The notes: generated by a model not told the origin, from the sequence alone. A stretch of 64,000 bases of DNA from Guptibacillus hwajinpoensis (GCF_001039475.1 NZ_LELK01000001.1:934793-998792), one strand, 5' to 3'; positions 7,933 to 16,195 are shown, counted from the first letter of the stretch. A program made the numbers and translations.

Positions 7933-9065
7933 TATTTATCACCCCCTTCAAGTTCGTTTGTTTCTTGGTAGTTTTTCGTGATCACGAATTTATCAAGAAT
8001 CGGATCATCCATCTGTTCGAGACCGATCGCATCTCTTAACTCATGACCATTGGCCACCCCGGATGACCTTAATTTATCGACTGAAGTTGCCACATCAAAC
8101 ATATTACTGTAGGAGACGCGCTTAATATCGATTCGCTTACCAGCAAGGTACTCTTTCTTATCGATAAACTTGGCATCTGACTCATCTTTAATTTTCTTAA
8201 GTAATGGATCAATACAAAAGGTCATCATGTTACGAGTCGCTTTTTCCACATCAGCCATTTCACCATGAATTAAAGCGACTGGAATACCTAATGCCTTTGC
8301 TACATGATCTAAAAATCCGTTACTGACTTTATTGATCTCATCTACACTTGCACCAGAAGAAGCTGCCTGTTCGGTATAAGTGAATCCTTTTTGTTGTGGG
8401 ATGATGGCGAATGTTTTTTCTTTTATCGCTTGATACATCCGATCAATGAAACTCTGTAACTTTCGTTGAGTTTCAGGATCCTTCGCACCTGTCGTCTCTA
8501 GATCAACCGTCGAACGAATCTGATTTTTATGTTTCTGGAATTCTACCATTCTTCCAAACAAGGATCCGTAATCCATAAAAAGGCTATCAATCAATTTTGA
8601 TAGATTTTCATTATCGAATTCCAAATAAAGCACATCATTCATCGTGAAGGTTCGTTGAAAGGTAAAGTTTTTGACAGTAACGTTTTTGAACGTATCCTCC
8701 ACTACTCCATACTCAACGCGATCAAAATCATCAGCAATTAACAAATCATCTGTAGCAGATTTGATAATCAAACATTCATTGTCATGGATAAGTTTATAAA
8801 CCACCGTTTGCCAAAAAAAACTTGCTGACATGTTTTTATTTGGTCGAACATTTAACCGGTAGTAGAGTTCATCTTTTATCGTTTCTTTATTCTTCTTCAC
8901 TCGAAATTCAGATTGACTGATGATTCGACCGATCATATTGACGCAGGTTTGAATCGCCAATTGTTTCATTTTAATCCGTTCGGAAGTGCCTTCTAATAAA
9001 TCGACATCATACATCCACTCCAGCTCAGTATTACGTTTGAATATGTCTAATAATCCTATTGTCAC
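7932..9065 (-). CDS. Phage portal protein (HK97 family)
   Basis: 377 residues. The features are the N-terminal GLLDIFKRN, RIKMKQLAIQTCVNMIGRIISQSEFRV, RPNKNMSASFFWQTVVYKLIHDNECLII, and later NKVSNGFLDHVAKALGIPVALIHGEMADVEKA. These are the standard landmarks of the HK97-type portal, the dodecameric ring at one capsid vertex through which DNA is pumped and to which the connector binds. It lies seven bases downstream of the large terminase gene and overlaps the protease start. Length is normal for the family. Confidence 0.93.
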   Translation of the reverse strand: MTIGLLDIFKRNTELEWMYDVDLLEGTSERIKMKQLAIQTCVNMIGRIISQSEFRVKKNKETIKDELYYRLNVRPNKNMSASFFWQTVVYKLIHDNECLIIKSATDDLLIADDFDRVEYGVVEDTFKNVTVKNFTFQRTFTMNDVLYLEFDNENLSKLIDSLFMDYGSLFGRMVEFQKHKNQIRSTVDLETTGAKDPETQRKLQSFIDRMYQAIKEKTFAIIPQQKGFTYTEQAASSGASVDEINKVSNGFLDHVAKALGIPVALIHGEMADVEKATRNMMTFCIDPLLKKIKDESDAKFIDKKEYLAGKRIDIKRVSYSNMFDVATSVDKLRSSGVANGHELRDAIGLEQMDDPILDKFVITKNYQETNELEGGDK

Positions 9066-9072
9066 TCACCTC

Positions 9073-10719
9073 CTAAAATGAAATATCGTCCAGGTAAAAT
9101 TCTTCTTCCTCTACCAGGACATTATCCGCTTGCCATAAGGCGTGGATAAATGCCTGAAATCCATCGGTTTTACGTTTGATTTCATCTTTCTTTAAGTATT
9201 CTTTATTGCCATCCTTTTTGATTTTCACATACACATTATTTGTGTACCATCGCATTAATGGATTGTCGCCAAATATAATCTGCTTATTAGCAAATACCGT
9301 TTCAACTCTTGGTGCAAGTTGTGAATGAATGGCTTTAGGATTCCGTATATAAATTAAAAGAAAGCCTTCTGCTTCAAGTGCAGCTTTCACGAGATCAAGA
9401 CGAAAGGTATCCGCTACAATGGTGCTAACCCCATATTGCTCTCTCATTCTTACGAACCAATTTACGATTTGTTTTATATCAATAACCGGTCCGTCTAAAA
9501 TGGTCAATAAGCCTTCCTCTTCCCAGTCATGGATTGGCGCCTGTAAATTTGCATCCTTTAGAAAACCTCTTCTTACGAATGAATGTGATTTCCAAATATA
9601 ATCTTCACCAACTTTAAATAATAATCCGACTGCAGCAAAGTCCCGAATGGAAGCGAAATCCAAACCTCCGACTGCCTCCCTATGTTTTAAATCAGGAATT
9701 TGTCTATTAGTTGCTTTAATTTCTTCCCAAGTCGCCACAGATGCAGTTAAATCGGTAGCAGGTAAATTCATACGCTTTGTCATAAATCGAATGCGTGCAG
9801 ATGGCTTAGAATTCCCTAAAGAGATGTACTGCGTTCTAACCTTACGAAATAACTCTTTCGCGTACTCACTCATGGGTTCATGGAACATCGGATTTGCTTT
9901 TTGCCAGTTTGAAAAGTCATCCATATCCGATTCACTGTCCAGCGTGGCCATAAAGACAAATAACGGATCCTCTAATGATTCCCCATTCAGAACTCTCGTT
10001 GCCCGTTCTTTCAGATCATCCAAATAACCACCGCGAACAAATCCATCTGTAGTGATAAAGAATTCTCTGGAGTGCTTAACCTTTCCCAGACCGGATGAAA
10101 AGACATCAATGATTGCTGAATCTTCATATTCGTGGACTTCATCATATACGACACAACCGTCACGCAAACTATCTTTTGTTTTAGGGTTAGAAGTGTGGAA
10201 CTTGAGTTTGCTATTGTTCGTTCGACTACTAATTTCGGATTTCGTCGCATAAAACAATGATTCCAACACTTTGTGATTATCTGAGTTTTTAATAGTGCTG
10301 TAAATTTCATTAAAAGAAGTCTTAGCCTGTTCTTCGCTATTCGCTACGATCGATACATTGTAGTTTTCGATTCCATGCAAATCGCTGATAAAGAAATTTG
10401 TAAGGGATGAGATCAATCCGTTCTTACCAGCTCCCCGTGCTTTGTATAAAAAGAACTGTTCGAAAAAAGGAAAGTTTCCTTCTGTGTAATAGAGAAAAAC
10501 GAATGCTGTAATAAACTTTTGAAACGGCATTAATGTAAAATAATTCTTTTCTGTAAAAGCGATATAACGCTTATGAGTTATTTCATCAAAGTAGATATCA
10601 TCACGATTAAGAACATGGTTATTTAAGTAAGAAAATAAAAGGACCACATACTTACTGACTTTTATCTTGCCAGCTTCGTATTGGTCCATATAAAAGGTAA
10701 CATGCTGATTTATTTTCAT
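9073..10719 (-). CDS. Terminase large subunit
   Basis: 548 residues. The N-terminal ATPase has a Walker A-type loop KARGAGKNG near residue 92 and Walker B with catalytic glutamate in CVVYDEVHEYED. The C-terminal RNase H-like nuclease begins at AVGGLDFASIRDFAAVGLLF, where the first metal-binding aspartate lies, with further acidic residues in TIVADTFRLDLVKAAL. The protein packages phage DNA into the prohead and cuts it at cos or pac. It follows the small subunit directly (10,720). The family is the HK97/phi105-like terminase common in Bacillus prophages. The assignment is secure. Confidence 0.94.
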   Translation of the reverse strand: MKINQHVTFYMDQYEAGKIKVSKYVVLLFSYLNNHVLNRDDIYFDEITHKRYIAFTEKNYFTLMPFQKFITAFVFLYYTEGNFPFFEQFFLYKARGAGKNGLISSLTNFFISDLHGIENYNVSIVANSEEQAKTSFNEIYSTIKNSDNHKVLESLFYATKSEISSRTNNSKLKFHTSNPKTKDSLRDGCVVYDEVHEYEDSAIIDVFSSGLGKVKHSREFFITTDGFVRGGYLDDLKERATRVLNGESLEDPLFVFMATLDSESDMDDFSNWQKANPMFHEPMSEYAKELFRKVRTQYISLGNSKPSARIRFMTKRMNLPATDLTASVATWEEIKATNRQIPDLKHREAVGGLDFASIRDFAAVGLLFKVGEDYIWKSHSFVRRGFLKDANLQAPIHDWEEEGLLTILDGPVIDIKQIVNWFVRMREQYGVSTIVADTFRLDLVKAALEAEGFLLIYIRNPKAIHSQLAPRVETVFANKQIIFGDNPLMRWYTNNVYVKIKKDGNKEYLKKDEIKRKTDGFQAFIHALWQADNVLVEEEEFYLDDISF

Positions 10720-11049
10720 TTATATCAAATCATCTGCTGAATACTTCGGATTTCCCTTGTTCTCTTCGTCTATAAAATGAAAGGTTCGTTCTATATTCAT
10801 GATGGATGCATTTACTTTGCTCATTTCATTCAACAGAGGGTGGGACTTCACAAATGTTTGGGTCGCATTCTTTACCATGATCGAAACGCCCTCTTTTTTA
10901 ACTGTGCGTTCCATTCGTCTATAAATTTCAATATGCTTCAAGTACCTACCGACTTTTTCCACTTCAACAGGACTAGTTGTATCAACGCTGGACATCAGAT
11001 AATCCTTTATTTTATCTATACTTACGTCAGTTCTTAAGGCCGCTTTCAA
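10720..11049 (-). CDS. Terminase small subunit (P27 family)
   Basis: 109 residues. The pattern MKAALRTDVSIDKIKDYLM ... VEVEKVGRYLKHIEIYRRMERTVKKEGVSI ... KSHPLLNEMSKVNASI is typical of P27-family small terminases, which recognise the packaging site and recruit the large subunit. The stop abuts the large subunit start. Upstream lies the GC-rich segment proposed as cos. An unusually C/G-rich leader with GGGGGG serves as ribosome site. Family and synteny agree. Confidence 0.85.
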   Translation of the reverse strand: MKAALRTDVSIDKIKDYLMSSVDTTSPVEVEKVGRYLKHIEIYRRMERTVKKEGVSIMVKNATQTFVKSHPLLNEMSKVNASIMNIERTFHFIDEENKGNPKYSADDLI

Positions 11050-11059
11050 TCATGGCCAC

Positions 11060-11162
11060 CCCCCTATCGTGAGATTTTGATAAAAAATTTGGAAAGTCGA
11101 GCCCCCTCCCCGTTTCACGGGTCCCCAAAAACTTCAGAAAATTTTTGACGGGGGGGCTTTTG
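11060..11162. other. Likely cos / packaging site region
   Basis: This gene-free stretch between the small terminase start and the upstream 60-bp-scale ORF is sharply GC-rich in an otherwise AT-rich prophage. It holds C5 and G7 runs and an inverted repeat CCCCGTTTCACGGGTCCCC around 11,107-11,125. In HK97-type siphophages of Bacillus and relatives, cos lies exactly here, between the HNH gene and the small terminase. The cohesive end cannot be placed without virion-end data. Confidence 0.5.
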
Positions 11163-11166
11163 AAAA

Positions 11167-11337
11167 TTATTTTTCTCTAAGCTCAAATGCTTTAACTATC
11201 GTTTTCTTCTCATCTTCTGTAATGTCCTCAAACTCCATGAATCGATCTAAAGCTTCCTTTGTTGTCATCCCTGAGTCTAAGAGTAATTGAAGCTCTGATA
11301 AAGCATCCTTTAACTGTTCTCTTATCATCTCTTCCAT
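11167..11337 (-). CDS. Small acidic phage protein upstream of cos
   Basis: 56 residues from the ATG at 11337 (MEEMIREQLKDALSELQLLL); GTG codons five and four codons upstream are alternatives that would overlap the HNH stop. The protein is helical and acidic (MTTKEALDRFMEFEDITEDEKKTIVKAFEL). It is wedged between the HNH gene and the likely cos site, so it may assist packaging, but I recognise no family. An AGAGGTGG ribosome site is shared with the end of the HNH gene. Confidence 0.55.
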   Translation of the reverse strand: MEEMIREQLKDALSELQLLLDSGMTTKEALDRFMEFEDITEDEKKTIVKAFELREK

Positions 11338-11345
11338 CCTTATAG

Positions 11346-11657
11346 TCACCACCTCTCATCATCAAATACTTTCTTCTTTCGAATGTACTTCTCCAATCGA
11401 CCGTGCTCTTCATTATGACAACGAATGCATATGCATTCACAGTTACTATAAACAAGCGCAAGCTCTGGATGCTGTTTAACTTCCTTTATGTGATGCACGT
11501 TCTCTGCCCTTCCTACTCTACCTGAACGCTTGCAAGTCTGGCATTCATGATTATCTCTAACCAGTACACGTTGTCTAAGTTTTCTCCAAGCTAGACTCTG
11601 GTAGAACTTAACCAGTTTATCTTGGGCTATGAGTTCAATAATTCGTTGTAGTTCCAT
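11346..11657 (-). CDS. HNH endonuclease next to terminase
   Basis: 103 residues. Motifs are WRKLRQRVLVRDNHECQTCKRSG (first Cys pair), AENVHHIKEVKQHPELALVYSN (HH of the beta-beta-alpha-metal motif) and CICIRCHNEEHG (second Cys pair and final His), a complete zinc-stabilised HNH domain. In HK97-like phages an HNH protein beside the terminase genes stimulates cos cleavage and packaging with terminase. The start at 11657 has a GAGAGGTG ribosome site. The inverted repeat at 11,671-11,735 lies directly upstream. This is a packaging gene rather than a free-standing homing enzyme, judged from position. Confidence 0.88.
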   Translation of the reverse strand: MELQRIIELIAQDKLVKFYQSLAWRKLRQRVLVRDNHECQTCKRSGRVGRAENVHHIKEVKQHPELALVYSNCECICIRCHNEEHGRLEKYIRKKKVFDDERW

Positions 11658-11670
11658 CTACATTCACCTC

Positions 11671-11735
11671 TCTACACACAACCAAGGATCACCTTGTATG
11701 AAGAGGTTGGTTTATTAATATTGATTGTGTGTAGA
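11671..11735. repeat. 14-bp inverted repeat upstream of HNH gene
   Basis: TCTACACACAACCA starts at 11671 and its near-perfect complement TGATTGTGTGTAGA ends at 11735, with one mismatch and a spacer of about 37 bases. It occupies the leader of the HNH gene. It could be an operator for the late promoter or an RNA stem; the sequence does not decide between them. Confidence 0.55.
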
Positions 11736-11793
11736 AAAAGAATGAAATTCTTGAAGTGACTCTTTAATAATCTGTTTATGTGTATTTTCACAT

Positions 11794-11817
11794 AAGAAAA
11801 AGCACCACTTGGGTGCT
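11794..11817 (-). terminator. Terminator after the 53-residue phage gene
   Basis: Read on the minus strand: AGCACC, five-base loop, GGTGCT, then TTTTTC. It follows the stop of the small gene at 11,830-11,991 and would separate it from the HNH/packaging genes, implying a late promoter in between. Confidence 0.7.
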
Positions 11818-11829
11818 AAGTTTTAAATC

Positions 11830-11991
11830 TCATCTTCCGAATTCATTTGTAATTCTTCTCTTACAAATTTCTTTGATTGTGTCAAAATCGCCTCCATTAT
11901 CAACACATGTATATACTTCAGCTATAAAACTGTTTTTTTCTTCTATACTCATGTCTTTTAGAAACTCATCTAACGAGTTTTGTATGCTCAT
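11830..11991 (-). CDS. Small phage protein, 53 residues
   Basis: An ATG at 11991 follows a GGGAGG site by a normal spacing and opens a frame of 53 residues: MSIQNSLDEFLKDMSIEEKN at the start, then a cysteine-containing middle (EVYTCVDNGGDFDTI) and basic end (EICKRRITNEFGR). A clear terminator lies immediately downstream, supporting a real, separately ended transcript. I do not recognise the family. It lies between the cargo segment and the packaging genes. Confidence 0.6.
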   Translation of the reverse strand: MSIQNSLDEFLKDMSIEEKNSFIAEVYTCVDNGGDFDTIKEICKRRITNEFGR

Positions 11992-12333
11992 AATCCTCCC
12001 TCCCTTCACTGTTTAATTTCAGCAAAAGGAAGTTGAATCCTGTTTAATCTGTAAAAAAAGGAGTGTCTTCATGAAATAGATATATTGGTGCAATAGGTGA
12101 CTTTATTTTTGTATTAGAAGCGCTTCATACAATTGGTATTGATCTATTACAATTAAGCTTTCTATAACGAATAATCAAATGTGACTACTCTTCTTGCTCG
12201 AGCATTTATACATAACCTTGTTGTATTTCTCTGCTTTTCAAACTAATAACATTTTATCATTTAAATGCATGAATGTTCTGCCAGTAGTCAGCCATTTTTC
12301 TGCCAAGAAAATTATATGCAGACGAAGAAGATT
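11992..12333. other. Gene-free AT-rich stretch in prophage
   Basis: About 340 bases between the 181-residue cargo protein and the 53-residue gene. No frame of useful length with a ribosome site is seen on either strand, and no strong hairpin. It may hold the promoter for the small gene at 11,991. Confidence 0.5.
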
Positions 12334-12879
12334 TTAAGAAAACATATTCTCAAACTTTAATTTTGCTTTTGGATGCAACTTCCTAAACAACACGTTTACC
12401 TGCTGAACGCTAATTCTCCCACCAACTAAATAATTATCTGGATTATTAATGGTTGAAGTTGCATCTGACATTACATTATCATCGCCTCTAATAAAATCCT
12501 TTTGTTTGTTGCCTTTTCCTTCAAAGTATTCAATTTCGTGCTCTCGCATGTTTCTAACTTCTTTTATATAAGGAATTTTTTCATTTATTTCATCTATCAT
12601 TTGCTGATATTCTTCATCATACTTTACGGCAACATTTAACCACTTTTGAACTTTATTTAAAGCAATAACAAAATAGTATTCTCGAACTCTGCTTAACTCT
12701 CGAATGTAATCCATTCTGTTCTTCATTTGAAGATTTACTCCTGGCTGATCGAAAAAATCATCCATTAAACTAACGGATTCATTGCTTAATTTAATTAAAT
12801 CCTCGCCTTCAATTAATACGGCCATCATCCAAGTTTTAGTTTCTTGTATAGACATCCATTTCATTCTGTCTTTATCCAT
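12334..12879 (-). CDS. Unknown helical protein in prophage cargo segment
   Basis: 181 residues from the ATG at 12879, which has GGGAGG at good spacing; ATGs further upstream overlap the ribosome site. The sequence is helical and charged: MDKDRMKWMSIQETKTWMMAVL, a central acidic/aromatic part (IRELSRVREYYFVIALNKVQKWLNV), and a C-terminal part PDNYLVGGRISVQQVNVLFRKLHP. No enzyme motif, membrane segment or known family is recognised. It is separated from the OLD-like gene by a strong terminator, so it has its own promoter, and it lies where temperate phages often keep lysogenic-conversion or phage-exclusion genes. A defence or toxin role would be a guess. Confidence 0.6.
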   Translation of the reverse strand: MDKDRMKWMSIQETKTWMMAVLIEGEDLIKLSNESVSLMDDFFDQPGVNLQMKNRMDYIRELSRVREYYFVIALNKVQKWLNVAVKYDEEYQQMIDEINEKIPYIKEVRNMREHEIEYFEGKGNKQKDFIRGDDNVMSDATSTINNPDNYLVGGRISVQQVNVLFRKLHPKAKLKFENMFS

Positions 12880-13080
12880 TTTCATACCTCCCATAAATAT
12901 CAAGTCAATTATTTCATTCCCTCATAGATTAACTTACCATTATCTTGCATTAATTACCCATATCTTATATTGTGTGTAATTAATTTAACTCCTGAATGTC
13001 CTAGTAGAATGCGGTTAATATTAAAATGCAATTATGAATTATACATTATCTTATTAAGAAGAACTGGCAAAGAATATAAT

Positions 13081-13127
13081 AACTCCTAACAAAAAACTCC
13101 CGATTCAGGGGAGTTTTTGTTAGGAGT
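13081..13127. terminator. Long bidirectional terminator after the OLD-like gene
   Basis: The 20-bp arms (AACTCCTAAC followed by AAAAAACTCC, and their complement) enclose a six-base loop. Runs of A and T within the arms make it work in either direction. It begins at the last base of the OLD-like gene and isolates this gene from the next one, as expected for an autonomous cargo gene. Confidence 0.85.
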
Positions 13128-15014
13128 TCAATATTTACCTATTTGCACACCTCTTGGGTTGCCAACTTTAGCTGTGGAATAATATATGTCTTTAATAGTA
13201 TTAAACCAACTTTCCATTTCACTATAAACTCCATTTTCCTTTAAATCTTCTGCAGTAACCTTTTTTGTTAATTGGCCATTCAATTTAGCTTTGATTGCCA
13301 TATCTCTTTTTTTATCATCTCTGATTTGACTCATAGCAATCCCTTTTAAATGGTTCGGTATATCGAAATTGCCCCACCTTGAACGGTGCTCAGATAAATT
13401 ACAATTAAACTCTTCTTCTATTAAAGCAATTGGGATGTAGTTTTCCATTTCACGTAACTGTGTTATCATTCCTGTGCGTCTACCATCATTCATTGCGTTC
13501 ATATCATCAACTAGTTCTTTATACTTCTCAACATCTCCATCATACAAATGAAATTCCTTTATGTTTGAGTGTTGAAAGTGGTTAAGGTTAATCCAGTCTA
13601 TAAGTCTACTACCCCCCAGATTATAGATACTAATATCAGTCTGCTCTATATCTATTATTTCTTTGAATTCTGGTACACATTGATTTACATTCTTAATAAA
13701 ATTCACATCATTAGGACCTTCCACACAAATTACCATACTTGAATGTATCGTCGGTAAAATCCCTAAAGTATTAACTATTTCACTGATTTTAACTTTTTCA
13801 TCTGTTACTATTTCTGGACAACCTTCTTCATCTTTTGAAACCAATATTAACGACTCTTCATCAACCATCTGTGCTATTTCAGGTGTGTGAGTAGTTATAA
13901 ATACTTGACTATTCTCCTGCTCAGCAATAATCGATAAAGAGTCTATTATCATTTTTTGAAAGTCAGGATGTTGAGAAGTCTCTGGTTCTTCTATAGCATA
14001 AATTATATTTTGATGTTGTCTATCCATTAAGCTCTTTTCAGCCTGTGCCCTAAAGTAACTCAATAGTATTAATCTTCGTACACCGCTCCCTCTTTTATTT
14101 AATGGTATATCGTTATCTGTATCCAAATTAAATTTAAAAACAGTGTCCCAATTTTTAAGATCGGGCAACGTTTTTAATTGGTTTGCAATTTCACCATTAA
14201 ACTCTTTTAATTTCTCAATTGTTTTTTCCCCAACTTCTTCAACTCTTTTTACAACTCTGTCTCTTATAGCGTCTAGATCACTTTGAAGCTCAGATAACAC
14301 CTCTTTAGTAATCGCCTTCATTGGATCTTGTACTTCCTTATCGCTATCTGTATTTGCTCTATCAGATTGAAAAAGGTTGAAAAGCGGCAGATTTTCTTTC
14401 AATTTCAGCCAGTTTTTCATACTCTCATCCTGAATATCTTTAACATTAATAGGTAAAACATCTAAAACTGTATCTTCACTTATTAAATGATTAAATATTG
14501 CTTTTCTTATATCTGCTTTTTTCGTTTTATTAATACCATTATAATCTCTTATTTCATCCTTATATTCTTCCAACGCACTCTTTAATTCTGCAAGGCTATA
14601 AGTAATTAGTGGGTTTTCGAATAAAATAGGATGATATGTATTTAGGTGAACAGTAATATTGCTTGCGCTGATTGTATTACCACTCGCTTTTATTACTTTT
14701 TTTATTTCAAGAAGTCCCTCCTCGTTTAATAGATACTCATCATTTAATGAAGTTGGATTTGAAGCATCTAATATTACCAAATCTTCTTCCTTTACTTCAA
14801 AAAAAGCACTAATTTCAATAACCTTTTCAAACGCATATTTATAACAATCATTAGGTTCAGGTTTTTCATCATTAAAAAATATGTTTAAAGCATCAAGAAT
14901 AGTGCTTTTCCCTACATCATTTCTTCCAATGATTACATTTAAATTTTTATTGAATTTTACTTCTAATTCTTCATACCCACGAAAATTTTTTAATTGTAAT
15001 TTAGTTAATTTCAT
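13128..15014 (-). CDS. OLD-family ATPase-TOPRIM nuclease (phage cargo)
   Basis: 628 residues. The N-terminal SMC/RecF-like ATPase has LKNFRGYEELEVKF, Walker A GRNDVGKST (residues 30-38), signature-like region NKRGSGVRRLILLSYF, Walker B AIEEPETSQHP and the H-loop VFITTHTPE. A C-terminal TOPRIM nuclease follows: VICVEGPNDVNF (metal-binding Glu), then HLYDGDVEKY (the DxD pair). This is the architecture of P2 Old, which blocks infection by other phages, and of GajA; no UvrD-type GajB partner lies beside it, so it looks like a stand-alone class 1 OLD protein. It sits between late-control and packaging genes with its own terminator. Superinfection exclusion is inferred from the family. Confidence 0.85.
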   Translation of the reverse strand: MKLTKLQLKNFRGYEELEVKFNKNLNVIIGRNDVGKSTILDALNIFFNDEKPEPNDCYKYAFEKVIEISAFFEVKEEDLVILDASNPTSLNDEYLLNEEGLLEIKKVIKASGNTISASNITVHLNTYHPILFENPLITYSLAELKSALEEYKDEIRDYNGINKTKKADIRKAIFNHLISEDTVLDVLPINVKDIQDESMKNWLKLKENLPLFNLFQSDRANTDSDKEVQDPMKAITKEVLSELQSDLDAIRDRVVKRVEEVGEKTIEKLKEFNGEIANQLKTLPDLKNWDTVFKFNLDTDNDIPLNKRGSGVRRLILLSYFRAQAEKSLMDRQHQNIIYAIEEPETSQHPDFQKMIIDSLSIIAEQENSQVFITTHTPEIAQMVDEESLILVSKDEEGCPEIVTDEKVKISEIVNTLGILPTIHSSMVICVEGPNDVNFIKNVNQCVPEFKEIIDIEQTDISIYNLGGSRLIDWINLNHFQHSNIKEFHLYDGDVEKYKELVDDMNAMNDGRRTGMITQLREMENYIPIALIEEEFNCNLSEHRSRWGNFDIPNHLKGIAMSQIRDDKKRDMAIKAKLNGQLTKKVTAEDLKENGVYSEMESWFNTIKDIYYSTAKVGNPRGVQIGKY

Positions 15015-15126
15015 TTTTTACCTCCATGATATGATGGATTTCCACTAAATTACAAATTCTACATTCATGAAAAAAGACCTTCATTAATTTTTAAACATCA
15101 ATAATTTTTTATTCAATGTTATCGAT

Positions 15127-15669
15127 TTAAATTTTAAATTTTTTTATTGCTTTATCTATACCATCTTGCTCAATACCAATATACCTTAAGGTAACAGATG
15201 GACTAGTATGATTAAAAATTGTTTGTAGTAATGCAACATCTTTTGTTTGTTTGTAAAAATGGTATCCAAATGTTTTTCTAAGAGTGTGAGTACCTATCTC
15301 ATTTAAATTAATGTATTCTGCTGCCTCTCGTAGAATTTTATAAGCCATGCTTCGCCCAATAGGCTTGTTAATACCTTCTCTACTCTTGAAAAGAAACTCA
15401 TGATCTTCTCTACCATCCACATATTCTTTTAATTCCCTATTTAGAGCAGGAGTCATATCCAATCTTTTTTGCTTCCCAGTTTTCTTTTCTCTCATACTAA
15501 AATAGGGTCTTTTTGCATCGCTAACACGAAGAGGTAAAATATCGGAAATGCGAAGCCCACTATTGATACCGAGAATGAACATCATATAATCTCTTTCATT
15601 TTTCTCTTTTAGAAAAAGTTTTATTGCTCTAATCAGTTCAGGATCCCGAATTGGTTGCACGAAGTTCAT
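15127..15669 (-). CDS. Short tyrosine recombinase of the phage late-control region
   Basis: 180 residues, only a catalytic domain. The residues visible are Arg in NSGLRISDILPL, Lys in EKKTGKQKRLDM, HTLRKTFG (His-x-x-Arg), the His in TIFNHTSPSV and Tyr in TLRYIGIEQ. All active-site positions are present, but the N-terminal arm- and core-binding domains are missing. Such short Xer-like proteins are common next to ArpU genes in Bacillus and Listeria phages; their job is unclear, since this prophage has a full integrase at its right end. It overlaps the ArpU stop by four bases, so the two are translationally coupled. Confidence 0.85.
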   Translation of the reverse strand: MNFVQPIRDPELIRAIKLFLKEKNERDYMMFILGINSGLRISDILPLRVSDAKRPYFSMREKKTGKQKRLDMTPALNRELKEYVDGREDHEFLFKSREGINKPIGRSMAYKILREAAEYINLNEIGTHTLRKTFGYHFYKQTKDVALLQTIFNHTSPSVTLRYIGIEQDGIDKAIKKFKI

Positions 15670-16121
15670 CCGGCGAACACCTTCTCTTTAGTCACTTCAA
15701 TACGTAAGATGAAAGCTAATTTATAAAAGGCCCTTGCCTTTACTCTGTAGTACTTTCTCTCACTCATGCCTAGATCATTATAAACTTCATAATCAAATAC
15801 ATCCTCTTCATTCATATAGCGCTGAATAATGATCGACCTTTCTTGATAAGAGAGGCGATTGACAGCTTTTCTAATTTTACTAAGATACTTCCTACGAACA
15901 GTTGCCTGATCTATATTTTTAATTGCTGCATTTTCAGTAGATGAACGAAATTCATTTGAATGAGATGGAGGTACGATAGAAAAGGTTTGGGTTACTTTAG
16001 GCAAATGGTCATCTGGTTCCATAAGTAGATATATGGTGTATTTTTCAAGAGCTCCTTCAACAGCAGCTTTGGTTTGCTCACGATCAATTTCTGGTAGATT
16101 AAAATCAATTTGTTTTGCCAT
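15666..16121 (-). CDS. ArpU-family phage late regulator
   Basis: 151 residues from the ATG at 16121 (MAKQIDFNLPEIDREQT), chosen because GGAGG lies seven bases upstream; an upstream ATG would place its codons in a terminator. The C-terminal part (RKYLSKIRKAVNRLSYQERSIIIQRYMNEEDVFDYEVYNDLGMSERKYYRVKARAFYKLA) is a sigma-70 region 4-like helix-turn-helix, as in ArpU/RinA-type proteins that switch on late phage genes. It lies just before the late block. A strong terminator lies only ~22 bases upstream of the gene, suggesting that its expression depends on read-through or antitermination. Confidence 0.82.
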   Translation of the reverse strand: MAKQIDFNLPEIDREQTKAAVEGALEKYTIYLLMEPDDHLPKVTQTFSIVPPSHSNEFRSSTENAAIKNIDQATVRRKYLSKIRKAVNRLSYQERSIIIQRYMNEEDVFDYEVYNDLGMSERKYYRVKARAFYKLAFILRIEVTKEKVFAG

Positions 16122-16142
16122 ATGGCACCTCCGTTGATTTAT

Positions 16143-16195
16143 ATAAAAAAGGAACACCAATCAAACAGAAAACACTTCTGTTTAGTTGGTGCCCC
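16143..16195 (-). terminator. Terminator in the leader of the ArpU-like gene
   Basis: On the minus strand a 20-base stem (GGCACCAACTAAACAGAA paired with TTCTGTTTGATTGGTG, one mismatch) is followed by TTTTTT at 16145-16150. The ribosome site of the ArpU-like gene starts about 15 bases later. It would stop early transcription just before the late regulator unless antitermination occurs. Confidence 0.85.

Noticed and set aside
10011-10310. Minus-strand 99-residue ORF inside terminase
   Set aside because: Alternative frame of the large terminase gene, no ribosome site.
12334-15014. Two-gene defence operon of OLD-like nuclease plus 181-residue protein
   Set aside because: A strong bidirectional terminator separates them, so co-expression as one system is not supported; each is reported alone.
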